A stretch of DNA of 5,609 bases, from positions 1 through 5,609 of the forward strand of contig JACQEV010000185.1 in assembly GCA_016200385.1 (NCBI GenBank), given 5' to 3'. Below, one piece after another: positions 1-5,609 of this stretch. Both the position numbers and the translations under genes were made by a program. Under the pieces are notes generated by a model. The model worked only from the letters and a program-made list of their open reading frames with translations. It searched no databases and was not told the origin of the DNA. The DNA comes from Candidatus Methylomirabilota bacterium (GTDB lineage Bacteria > Methylomirabilota > Methylomirabilia > Methylomirabilales > Methylomirabilaceae). Position 1 is the first letter of the stretch. The number at the start of each line of letters is the position of its first letter.

Positions 1-654
1 GTGGCCGAACAGCTCGCTCTCCAGGAGCTCCCGTTGAAGCCCGCCGCAGTGAATGGCGACGAACGGGCCGTCCTTCCGAGGGGACCGGCCGTGAAGAGCT
101 CTCGCGACCAGTTCCTTCCCGGTGCCGCTCTCTCCCAGAATCAGGGCAGAGGAATCGGTTGGGGCGGCCCGGTTGATCAGCTTTAATACCTCTAACATTT
201 TTGGACTTTGGGAGATCAGTTCTGATCCCTCCTGGCCGTGTTCCAGCTTCGACCGGAGAAGCAGGTTTTCACCTACAAGGTTCCGCTTTTCGAACGCCTT
301 CCGAATGAGCATATCCAGTTTTTCGATCTTGCAAGGTTTCGTCACGTAATCGTAGGCCCCCAGCTTCACCGCCTCGATTGCTGTCGGGACGCTGCCGAAG
401 CCGGTCATGACGATGACCTCTGGAGGCACAGGCCGCTTCTGCAAAAGACGCATCACGTCGATTCCCCCCAGGCGCGGCATCTTTAGATCAAGGAGCACAA
501 CGTCTGCCGTGTCGCCCTGCAAGAGATTCACGGCCTCCTCGCCATCTTTGGCAGCGCTGGTCTGGTGCCCCCGGCGCGCTAACTCGCGGACCAGGAGGTT
601 CCGAAAGTTCGTTTCATCATCCACGACGAGCACTCGGATAGGATGGGGGTCCAT
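1..654 (-). CDS. NtrC-family sigma-54-dependent response regulator (partial, C-terminus beyond window)
   Basis: This is a cytoplasmic phosphorylation-activated transcription activator that uses ATP hydrolysis to open sigma-54 RNA polymerase promoters. I translated 218 codons from ATG 652-654 to the left edge with no stop. Residues 1-120 are a receiver domain: acidic pair D12/D13, phosphoacceptor D56 in VVLLDLKMP, switch T84 in VMTGFGS, and K106 in VTKP. A linker around 121-145 leads into the AAA+ domain, with SPKMLEV near 150-156, Walker A GESGTGKE at 174-181, and LLESELFGH at 210-218. The GAFTGA sigma-54 contact loop, Walker B, arginine finger and Fis-type helix-turn-helix would follow outside the window. 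The start is supported by GAGGAG just upstream and by its position 8 nt after the kinase stop. One small oddity is IHCGGL where the family usually has (V/I)NCAAL, so Asn is His at 202. AtoC, ZraR and DctD are the same class; the exact regulon cannot be read, so no symbol is given. Confidence 0.95.
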   Translation of the reverse strand, partial: MDPHPIRVLVVDDETNFRNLLVRELARRGHQTSAAKDGEEAVNLLQGDTADVVLLDLKMPRLGGIDVMRLLQKRPVPPEVIVMTGFGSVPTAIEAVKLGAYDYVTKPCKIEKLDMLIRKAFEKRNLVGENLLLRSKLEHGQEGSELISQSPKMLEVLKLINRAAPTDSSALILGESGTGKELVARALHGRSPRKDGPFVAIHCGGLQRELLESELFGH

Positions 655-658
655 GCAG

Positions 659-665
659 CTCCTCA
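659..665 (-). promoter_or_regulatory. Ribosome binding site of the response regulator, overlapping the kinase stop
   Basis: On the minus strand the sequence reads TGAGGAGCTGCATG. The kinase stop TGA (663-665) is part of the Shine-Dalgarno GAGGAG, and the regulator ATG follows 4 nt after AGGAG. This arrangement suggests translational coupling of kinase and regulator and fixes the regulator start at 654. Confidence 0.8.
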
Positions 666-3524
666 GGCGGCTTCCCGGGAAACGGGGAGGATCACTCGGA
701 ATAGACTGCCGCGCCCCATCTCGGATTCCACCTCGATCCGCCCCCCATGCTCTGTCACAATGTTTTGACAGATTGCGAGACCGAGACCTGTCCCCCGCTG
801 CTCACCCTTGGTCGTGAAGAACGGTTCGAAGATCTTTCCGAGGAGCTCCGGAGGAATGCCAGAGCCGCTATCCTGGAAATCAATCACGACCTCTTTTCCA
901 GAATGAATTGGCCTGGTGAGCGTCCGCACCATGAGTCGGCCCTCCCCATGGCATGCCTCAAGGGCGTTGACTACGAGCGCCAGGAAGACCTGGCGCAATC
1001 TATTTTTGTTCGCCTGGAGAATTGGGAGGTGGGGGGCCAAATCGAAATGGAGGTCGAGTCCGCTGAATCGGGGCTGGAGGGAGGTCAGCTCCAACGATTT
1101 TTCCAGGAGATGATTGATGTCCGTTGGCTCCCGATCGCCGCCCTCGCTTCGAACGAACTGGAGCAAACTCCCGGTGATTTCCTTGCAGCGATACGCCTCT
1201 TCCTCGATCACGGCTAGGTATTCGGGAAACTCCTGGAACCCTGGCTGGGCTCGAAGCAGCGGGTCGGACGCCCTATCCAACAGGCCCTCAGCGCAGCCCG
1301 CGATGGTCGCCAGAGGATTGTTGATCTCGTGCGCCACTCCGGCAGCCAGTTGTCCCAGTGAGGCCAGTTTCTCGGCCTGCAGGAGCTGGCGCTGGATTTT
1401 CGTCCGTTCATCCTCAGCTCGCCGCAAATCGGTGATGTCGCGAGCGATTCCCACGATGACGCGACGCCCACTGAACTCTGCGATACGAGCGCTGATACTC
1501 AACGGGATCAGCCGTCCCTCTCGGCTCTGAAGGTTCGTCCCCTCGAGGCTCACAATGGCTCCCTTTTCGAGAACCTCCCTGACAATCGCTTTCGCCTTCT
1601 CCCGCTCTTCCAGAGGGTAGATGTCAGGGATCCGCATGCGACGAAGCTCCTCAGCCGAGTACCCCGTAATGGCGATCGCCTGCTGGTTGGCGTCGAGGAT
1701 GGCCCCGCTGTTGGGCTCGATCAGGAAGATCGGGTCGTTCGCGCTTTCAAACAGGGTCCGATACTTTTCCTCGGAGGCCGTCAGGGCACGCTCGAACTGC
1801 TTCCGCTCGGTGATATCTCGGAGGATGGCCATGGCGCCCATTACCGCGCCATCTATTCCCAGGAGGGGTGAGAGCGTCAAGCTGACATCGATGGTCCGAC
1901 CGTCCCTGTGTCGCCTAACCGTCTCGTAGTAGACGGCCTGCTTCCCTTCGATGGCCTGCGCTACCTTGGCCCTTGCCTCTTCCCGCAATTCTTCCGGAAC
2001 GAATGCGGCCGGGCGGCCGATGACCTCATCCCTGGACCAGCCCAGGATTTGCTCGGCTCCACGGCTCCAGGTCCTGATGGTCAGGTCGGCATTGACGCTG
2101 ATAATCCCGTCGTGGGAGCTTTCAATCACCTGTTCCAGGTAGATCTTCGACTCCCTCACCTGCTGGTGCAGGCGCGCATTATCCAGAGCGACCCCAACCT
2201 GATTTCCTATGGTGGCCAGGAGCTCGATCTCGTCCGGGGAGTAATCCCGGAGGCTCTTGCTGGCCAGGATCATCACTCCGAGGATGCGAGATTCAGCAAT
2301 GAGCGGCGTGCCAGCGATGGTCTCGATATGCTCATGACCGAGGACAGGGATCAGAGAGGGGATGGGGTGCTCGTGAGCCCGAATGACCACAGGTCGCTTC
2401 ATCTGTGCGGCCTGACCCGCTACCCCTTCGCCGGATTTCAGGGTTCTGATCTGCTCTGCCAGGCGTTCCGAGATCCCCTGATGATGCGTAAGGCTGAGCT
2501 TGCCGTCAGGCTCAAGCAGCGAAATGGCGCCTGCCTCTACGCCGAAGACCTCGCGCACCTTGGACAGGGTTTCTCGCATCACATCCTCAAGATCAAGAGA
2601 ACGGCTGATGGCCTCGGCGATGGCGTTCAGCGTGGCGAGGTGAGCAGTCCGACGCTGCCGTTGGGCGCGGGTCGTTTGTAAATTGTCCGCCATCTGATTG
2701 AAGGCATCGGTGAGCTCCCCGATCTCGTCGGTTGATGTTCTCTCGACCCGCGTATCGAGTTGCCCCTCGCCGATCGCCTTGGCCCCCCTTGCCAGGTGCC
2801 GGACCGGCTCGGCGATCCGCCTTGAAAGGAGCGTGCCCAGGATAAAGGCGATGCTCAAGGCTGTGATGATCAGAGTGGCGGCCTGTCTTACCTGGCGCAT
2901 GAAGCTGGCCCGAATCCGAGAGGTCGGGATGCTGACGAGGATCGACCAAGGCACCTTGCCTGTGGCTGCAAAGGCGTTGAGCTGTTCGGTACCGTCGAGC
3001 GAGGGGCCTTCGACGAATCCCCGATCGCTTCTGATCATGTCCTGAAATAGGGACAGATCGCCTACGCGCCGGCCGACCCAGTCCGCGCTCGGCGGGAAGC
3101 GCAGTAGGACCGTGCCATGTCGGTCGAGGACGACGACTGTTGCATCGGTCGGAAGCATCAGCCCGCCGAAGGCGTTCTGGAGCCCCTTGAGGTCGATCGG
3201 CGCCACGATCGCGCCGAGGAAGCGATCGCGGCTGTCGCGCATAGGATACGCCATCGCGACATTCTTGAGGCCGGTGAGTCGTCCCGTGATCAACTCACTG
3301 ATCACGAGGCGGTGGCTGGTCGAGATCTCTTGGAACCAGCGCCGGTCTGCGAAGGAGACCTGCCGTCCGGGCGGGGAACCTGTGACCGCGGCGACCAGAC
3401 CCCCTCGCTCGTCCACCACGACCAGGTTCATAAAGTAGGGGAACTTCGATTTGAGTCGTTTGACAAGGGGGACGAGCCGCCGTCGATCCTTGGCAATTGC
3501 ATCAGGGGTCTCGGCACGCGTCAT
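663..3524 (-). CDS. Multi-sensor histidine kinase (dCache-TM-HAMP-GAF-PAS-PAS-HisKA-HATPase_c)
   Basis: This is a sensor kinase that autophosphorylates on histidine and passes phosphate to the NtrC-type regulator encoded 8 nt downstream. Seen in the 953 residues: a double-Cache ligand-binding region at about 1-200 (DRRWFQEI near 60, [12 protein letters not shown] near 104); one clear membrane helix at about 215-233; HAMP at about 235-287 (ending [17 protein letters not shown]); GAF at about 308-450; PAS at about 455-575 and 585-703, each ending in a DIT motif; HisKA with H732 in [11 protein letters not shown]; and HATPase_c with N box N853, G1 DSGSGIP (885-891), F box FEPFFTTK and G2 GTGLGLAI (911-918). 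All catalytic boxes look intact. The oddity is the N-terminus: family members normally begin with a signal anchor/TM1 before Cache, but here the only in-frame ATG lies inside the Cache domain. Cache-like residues continue 16 codons upstream to an in-frame TGA at 3573-3575. The SD before 3524 is weak (AGGT). The ligand is unknown. Confidence 0.93.
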   Translation of the reverse strand: MTRAETPDAIAKDRRRLVPLVKRLKSKFPYFMNLVVVDERGGLVAAVTGSPPGRQVSFADRRWFQEISTSHRLVISELITGRLTGLKNVAMAYPMRDSRDRFLGAIVAPIDLKGLQNAFGGLMLPTDATVVVLDRHGTVLLRFPPSADWVGRRVGDLSLFQDMIRSDRGFVEGPSLDGTEQLNAFAATGKVPWSILVSIPTSRIRASFMRQVRQAATLIITALSIAFILGTLLSRRIAEPVRHLARGAKAIGEGQLDTRVERTSTDEIGELTDAFNQMADNLQTTRAQRQRRTAHLATLNAIAEAISRSLDLEDVMRETLSKVREVFGVEAGAISLLEPDGKLSLTHHQGISERLAEQIRTLKSGEGVAGQAAQMKRPVVIRAHEHPIPSLIPVLGHEHIETIAGTPLIAESRILGVMILASKSLRDYSPDEIELLATIGNQVGVALDNARLHQQVRESKIYLEQVIESSHDGIISVNADLTIRTWSRGAEQILGWSRDEVIGRPAAFVPEELREEARAKVAQAIEGKQAVYYETVRRHRDGRTIDVSLTLSPLLGIDGAVMGAMAILRDITERKQFERALTASEEKYRTLFESANDPIFLIEPNSGAILDANQQAIAITGYSAEELRRMRIPDIYPLEEREKAKAIVREVLEKGAIVSLEGTNLQSREGRLIPLSISARIAEFSGRRVIVGIARDITDLRRAEDERTKIQRQLLQAEKLASLGQLAAGVAHEINNPLATIAGCAEGLLDRASDPLLRAQPGFQEFPEYLAVIEEEAYRCKEITGSLLQFVRSEGGDREPTDINHLLEKSLELTSLQPRFSGLDLHFDLAPHLPILQANKNRLRQVFLALVVNALEACHGEGRLMVRTLTRPIHSGKEVVIDFQDSGSGIPPELLGKIFEPFFTTKGEQRGTGLGLAICQNIVTEHGGRIEVESEMGRGSLFRVILPVSREAA

Positions 3525-3572
3525 CAGGACCTGTTCAGTTGTGGCAACGAATTCGTCGGCAAGACCCGCCCA
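3525..3572 (-). other. Cache-like coding sequence upstream of the kinase ATG (5' remnant or unannotated start)
   Basis: Read in the kinase frame, these 16 codons give WAGLADEFVATTEQVL, running straight into the annotated [13 protein letters not shown]. This matches the usual long first helix of double-Cache sensors (a helix ending like TEQLLxxLAxxPxVxxxD), so I infer that the ancestral reading frame extended past 3524. It stops at TGA 3573-3575, and the stretch has no ATG, GTG or TTG in frame; CTG at 3525-3527 is the only weak alternative. Two out-of-frame ATGs (3574-3576 and 3571-3573) sit immediately upstream. Losing one G from the three-G run at 3569-3571 would put ATG 3571-3573 in frame. 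Confidence 0.5.
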
Positions 3573-3595
3573 TCATGTCACAAGGCCTATATCAA

Positions 3596-3611
3596 GGCAA
3601 GTGGAAGGCCA
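3596..3611 (-). promoter_or_regulatory. Candidate sigma-54 (-24/-12) promoter for the kinase-regulator operon
   Basis: On the minus strand the 16 bases are TGGCCTTCCACTTGCC. Against the sigma-54 consensus TGGCAC-N5-TTGCW this keeps TGGC and TTGC at exact spacing (GG and GC separated by 10 bases) but mismatches at the A and C of the -24 box, the GR after it, and the final W. Start of transcription would fall near 3585, leaving about a 60-nt leader before ATG 3524. The idea fits an operon that encodes its own sigma-54 activator, but a 16-base match of this quality can arise by chance. Confidence 0.35.
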
Positions 3612-3624
3612 TTGAACCCAACGG

Positions 3625-3648
3625 CCCCAGAGGCTGTCACCTCTTGGG
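3625..3648. repeat. Imperfect 24-bp inverted repeat between the divergent promoters
   Basis: Arms CCCCAGAGG (3625-3633) and CCTCTTGGG (3640-3648) are complementary at 8 of 9 positions around a 6-nt centre (CTGTCA). It has no T-run, so it is not a convincing intrinsic terminator, and no gene ends nearby. Its place is about 20 nt upstream of the tolQ -35 box and about 50 nt upstream of the predicted sigma-54 start facing the other way. That suits an operator or activator site serving one or both genes. The function is inference. Confidence 0.4.
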
Positions 3649-3667
3649 ATCAGGCAGGGCAAAGGAC

Positions 3668-3696
3668 TTGACGATTGCACGCTGGGATGGTATAAA
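3668..3696 (+). promoter_or_regulatory. Sigma-70 type promoter of the tolQRA operon
   Basis: The -35 box TTGACG (3668-3673) and the -10 box TATAAA (3691-3696) each match the consensus at five of six bases. They are separated by the optimal 17 nt, with TGG just before the -10. Transcription should begin around 3702-3705, giving a leader of only about 15 nt that barely contains the Shine-Dalgarno. By eye this is the best housekeeping promoter in the window and it faces tolQ. Confidence 0.8.
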
Positions 3697-3704
3697 CTGA
3701 ATTC

Positions 3705-3709
3705 GAGGA
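3705..3709 (+). promoter_or_regulatory. Ribosome binding site of tolQ
   Basis: GAGGA lies 8 nt before ATG 3718. A nearer ATG at 3713-3715 is closed at once by an in-frame TGA, so 3718 is the start. The predicted transcript start falls at or just before this site, so the leader is extremely short. Confidence 0.7.
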
Positions 3710-3717
3710 CCGATGAG

Positions 3718-4437
3718 ATGAATGTTGTGAGCATGATTGTACAGGCTGGGATCATCGCGAAAGCGGTGCTGCTCATCCTGCTCTTTTTTTCCCTGATGAG
3801 CTGGACGCTTATCTTCATGAAGGTTCGGATGTTCCGGCGAGGCCAGCAAGAGTCGGCACGATTTCTTCAGATTTTTCGATCGGCCAAGAACCTGTACACC
3901 ACGTTTGAAGAATCGAAGCGATTTACCAGGAGCCCTATTGCGACTGTGTTCAAGGAAGGATACCGAGAGCTCAGCCACATGGTGAAGGGAAACCCCGCTC
4001 CCGGAAACCCGGGATCGATCGCCCATGAGCCGAGGGCCACGGCGCCCGAGATGACTATCCACAGCGAGCCGCTGGAACTCATGAGCCGAACGCTCCGCCA
4101 CGCGAGCATGAAGGAGATTGCTCAGCAGGAACGCAACCTGATCTTCCTGGCGACCACGGGGAACGTGACGCCATTCATCGGTCTCTTCGGGACGGTGTGG
4201 GGAATCATGGATGCATTCGCCAGCATTGGCCAGGCCGGCTCCGCGAACCTGGGCGCTGTGGCTCCCGGGATCTCAGAGGCCTTGATTACCACGGCAGCCG
4301 GCCTGGGTGCCGCCATCCCGGCGGTCATCGCGTACAATTACTTTGTGAATCGAATCAAGCGACAGGTGACGGAAATGGAGCTGTTCGGGCTGGAGCTCCT
4401 CGCCCTGGCCGAGCGGATTCTCGCGAGGAGCCGGTGA
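3718..4437 (+). CDS. tolQ: TolQ, inner-membrane proton-channel subunit of the Tol-Pal system (MotA/TolQ/ExbB family)
   Basis: TolQ assembles around TolR in the inner membrane, conducts protons and energises TolA for outer-membrane constriction and Pal positioning during division. The 239 residues are a normal length for the family. Seen: TM1 at about 11-34 (AVLLILLFFSLMSW), a long cytoplasmic loop, TM2 at about 145-167 with the conserved GNVTPFIGLFGTVWGIM signature, and TM3 at about 183-206 (EALITTAAGLGAAIPAVIAYN). T151 and the Thr pair T191/T192 lie where the family keeps polar channel residues. Loop residues about 90-118 are rich in Pro and Gly (KGNPAPGNPGS), which is the usual variable region. 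The tolR start overlaps the stop by 1 nt. ExbB is a paralogue, but length and the downstream neighbours favour TolQ. Confidence 0.93.
   Translation: MNVVSMIVQAGIIAKAVLLILLFFSLMSWTLIFMKVRMFRRGQQESARFLQIFRSAKNLYTTFEESKRFTRSPIATVFKEGYRELSHMVKGNPAPGNPGSIAHEPRATAPEMTIHSEPLELMSRTLRHASMKEIAQQERNLIFLATTGNVTPFIGLFGTVWGIMDAFASIGQAGSANLGAVAPGISEALITTAAGLGAAIPAVIAYNYFVNRIKRQVTEMELFGLELLALAERILARSR
4426..4430 (+). promoter_or_regulatory. Ribosome binding site of tolR, inside the tolQ end
   Basis: AGGAG lies 6 nt before ATG 4437. It favours this ATG over the in-frame ATG at 4443 (spacing 12) and over the much earlier in-frame ATG at 4197, which is inside tolQ. Confidence 0.75.
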
Positions 4438-4880
4438 TGGCGATGGCTTCGTTCGGGGTGGGAGCGGATCAGCGACCGGGGGGGAGTGCGCTTTCCGAGA
4501 TCAACGTCACTCCGTTTGTGGACGTGGTGCTGGTGCTCCTCATCATCTTCCTCATTACGGCGCCGATGATGCTGAGGGGAATCGATGTCAAGGTGCCGAA
4601 GACCGAGACAAAAACCGTCGGGCCTGAGGAGCGGCTGATGCTGACGGTCACCAAGGACAAAGGCATCTACTTGGATGATCAACCCATCACCCTTGCGCGG
4701 CTGGAGCGGGTCCTCACGGGGCTCCGACAGCGTAATCCAAAGGCCGCGGTCTTCCTTCGAGCCGATGAGGGAGTGGCCTACGGTGTTGTCGTGAAAGTCA
4801 TGGATGCTGTGAAGAAGGCCGGCATTGAACGGCTGGGGATGGTGACCGAGCCGCTTCTCCCGGGGACTCAGGGAGGCTAA
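4437..4880 (+). CDS. tolR: TolR, biopolymer transport protein of the Tol-Pal motor (ExbD/TolR family)
   Basis: TolR is a single-pass inner-membrane protein whose TM helix sits within the TolQ ring and whose periplasmic domain contacts the cell wall. The 147 residues match the family length. Seen: a short cytoplasmic N-terminus (1-20), the diagnostic SEINVTPFVDVVLVLLIIF leading into TM at about 27-45, the essential proton-carrying Asp at D29 (equivalent to D23 of E. coli TolR), TAPMM ending the helix, and a periplasmic domain with LMLTVTKDKGIYLDDQPIT and FLRADEGVAYGVVVKVMDAVKKAGIERLGMVTEP, the usual ExbD/TolR ending. The start codon shares one base with the tolQ stop (TGATG), so translation is probably coupled. 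ExbD is the alternative; the context favours TolR. Confidence 0.94.
   Translation: MAMASFGVGADQRPGGSALSEINVTPFVDVVLVLLIIFLITAPMMLRGIDVKVPKTETKTVGPEERLMLTVTKDKGIYLDDQPITLARLERVLTGLRQRNPKAAVFLRADEGVAYGVVVKVMDAVKKAGIERLGMVTEPLLPGTQGG
4871..4876 (+). promoter_or_regulatory. Ribosome binding site deciding the GTG start of the TolA/TonB-like gene
   Basis: GGGAGG at the very end of tolR lies 8 nt before GTG 4885. No ATG is near, and the frame opened by this GTG gives a typical TonB/TolA N-terminus, so the non-ATG start is well supported. Confidence 0.7.
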
Positions 4881-4884
4881 CGGG

Positions 4885-5609
4885 GTGACGGGAGCGATCG
4901 AGCGGCGTCTCCCTTTGCAGGAAGTATCATACCCGGCTGGTCTCTCATTGCTGCTTCACGGGCTCCTGGCACTCACCGTCGTCTATTCCCCCCAGTGGCT
5001 TCGCGGCAGAGCGTTTTTCAAGGTGCCGGTCAGCTACGAAGTGACCCTCGTGGCCCCATTCGGGGGTGGCGGTCAGCCAAAGGCGAGCCTTTCCCTCCCG
5101 CCGGGACCGAAGGTCGCGTCTGCGCCGGCGAAGGCGGCAACTTCGCCACCACCGGTGGCCCAGCCGCGGGACTTCTTGACGCTGCCATCCGCCCCCAGAC
5201 CCGTTGTCCCGCAGGCAGCAGCGAGGCCCCTGCCTCCACCGACCAGGACCGATGAAATGACCTTACCGGCAAAGCGTCCATTACCCGAGCGCCGGGCTCC
5301 CGCGCCCCTGGCGCCACCTCCACCTCCGCCGATGATTGTTGCCCCGAAGCCTGCGCCTCACGTGGCCCAGATTGTTCCGCCCGCCGTCACGCCGCCTCCG
5401 CCACTGACAGTTGTGAAGCCCGCGCCGCTGCGCCCGGCTCCGGCTCTCCCTCCTGTGCCTCTGCGCACCACGCCGACTGTCGTCGCCCCGCAGGTGGCGC
5501 CTCCGCCGCCCATCTCGCAGCCTGTGATTACACCGCCAGTCGTGACGCTTCCGAAAATCAGTCTTGGCACAAGCAAAGAGGCACGATTGGAGGCCAAAGC
5601 CGTGAAGCC
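4885..5609 (+). CDS. tolA: TolA/TonB-family energy-transducing protein, proline-rich (partial, C-terminus beyond window)
   Basis: The protein should link the TolQ-TolR motor to the outer membrane. I translated 241 codons from GTG 4885 with no stop before the right edge. Residues 1-17 are a short cytoplasmic tail. Residues 18-36 are a TM helix, GLSLLLHGLLALTVVYSP, with S21 and H25 in the SxxxH spacing found in TonB and TolA. The following YEVTLVAP is common in this family. From about residue 55 the chain is periplasmic and by eye about one third proline, with runs of six (144-149) and four (170-173, 206-209). The last visible residues, SKEARLEAKAVK, look helical. The globular C-terminal TonB/TolA domain is off the window. 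The gene starts 4 nt after tolR. The symbol rests on position: the proline-rich region resembles TonB more than the Ala/Lys/Glu helix of enterobacterial TolA. Confidence 0.85.
   Translation, partial: MTGAIERRLPLQEVSYPAGLSLLLHGLLALTVVYSPQWLRGRAFFKVPVSYEVTLVAPFGGGGQPKASLSLPPGPKVASAPAKAATSPPPVAQPRDFLTLPSAPRPVVPQAAARPLPPPTRTDEMTLPAKRPLPERRAPAPLAPPPPPPMIVAPKPAPHVAQIVPPAVTPPPPLTVVKPAPLRPAPALPPVPLRTTPTVVAPQVAPPPPISQPVITPPVVTLPKISLGTSKEARLEAKAVK

Noticed and set aside
747..1217. A 156-codon plus-strand open frame antisense to the kinase catalytic domain
   Set aside because: The opposite strand encodes the unmistakable HisKA/HATPase boxes; this frame has no family features.
1908..2681. A 257-codon open frame on the plus strand, antisense to the kinase
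   Set aside because: It lies wholly opposite the GAF/PAS coding region, its translation shows no recognisable domain, and it is explained by the GC-rich codon pattern of the real gene.
3535..3576. A 13-codon open frame (starting MMGGSCRR) in the kinase leader as a regulatory leader peptide
   Set aside because: It has only a weak, distant SD and no attenuator-like structure or repeated amino acid codons; it is more simply leftover sequence out of frame.
3574..3603. A sigma-70 promoter for the kinase on the minus strand (TTGCCT, 17 nt, CATGAT)
   Set aside because: Both boxes match poorly; the overlapping sigma-54-like element is somewhat better supported.
3625..3648. Intrinsic terminator reading of the palindrome
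   Set aside because: There is no T-tract on either strand next to the stem, and no gene ends here since both neighbours start from this region.
3573..3818. An 81-codon minus-strand frame ending at TGA 3573-3575 directly before the Cache-like codons, considered as the kinase 5' end split by a nonsense mutation
   Set aside because: It is in the same frame, but most of it is antisense to tolQ and the stretch nearest the stop (SLWGRWVQWPSTCLDIGLVT) does not resemble the signal anchor/first helix expected.
3637..4101. A 154-codon minus-strand open frame across the tolQ start and intergenic region, considered as a lost N-terminus of the kinase
   Set aside because: No hydrophobic anchor or Cache-like helix is present, and it is antisense to clear TolQ coding sequence.
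4197..4436. An earlier in-frame start for tolR at 4197
   Set aside because: The extra 80 residues are tolQ sequence read in another frame; ATG 4437 has a strong SD and gives the normal TolR N-terminus.
3718..5609. Assignment of the cluster as exbB-exbD-tonB
   Set aside because: Subunit lengths, the TolQ GNVTPFIGLFGTVWGIM signature and the gene order fit tolQ-tolR-tolA better, although the proline-rich third protein keeps the TonB alternative open.

Overview
The window looks like a fragment of a GC-rich, Gram-negative (diderm) bacterial chromosome. It holds two divergent gene sets, both cut by the window edges. The Tol genes imply an outer membrane. A multi-sensor histidine kinase paired with an NtrC-type sigma-54 activator, together with the composition and protein style, would suit a deltaproteobacterial-type, NC10/Methylomirabilota or Rokubacteria-like organism. 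That placement is an impression from reading and was not tested.

Left part (1-3524, minus strand): a two-component operon read right to left. The first gene encodes a sensor histidine kinase of about 953 residues (dCache - one membrane helix - HAMP - GAF - PAS - PAS - HisKA - HATPase_c). Eight bases further on begins an NtrC-family response regulator (receiver plus the start of the AAA+ sigma-54 activation domain), cut at position 1 just before the expected GAFTGA loop. The kinase senses a ligand, phosphorylates the regulator at D56, and the regulator should then activate sigma-54 promoters.

Middle (3525-3717): a compact 193-bp divergent intergenic region. It contains a near-consensus sigma-70 promoter facing tolQ, a GG-N10-GC sigma-54-like element facing the kinase, an imperfect 24-bp palindrome between them, and Cache-like coding sequence lying upstream of the only ATG available to the kinase. 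The kinase therefore appears to lack the N-terminal signal anchor/TM1 normal for its class. This is the oddest point in the window.

Right part (3718-5609, plus strand): a tightly packed tolQ - tolR - tolA/tonB-like cluster, with a 1-nt overlap and then a 4-nt gap, each gene having a good Shine-Dalgarno. TolQ and TolR form the proton-driven inner-membrane motor. The third protein has the TM Ser-His motif of TonB/TolA and a very proline-rich periplasmic stretch, and it runs off the right edge before its C-terminal domain. tolB and pal would be expected next but are outside the window.

Most of the window is ordinary, well-known machinery. I found no mobile element, CRISPR array, tRNA or rRNA. 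The points worth a second look concern the truncated sensor, the intergenic regulation and the proline-rich TolA/TonB variant.
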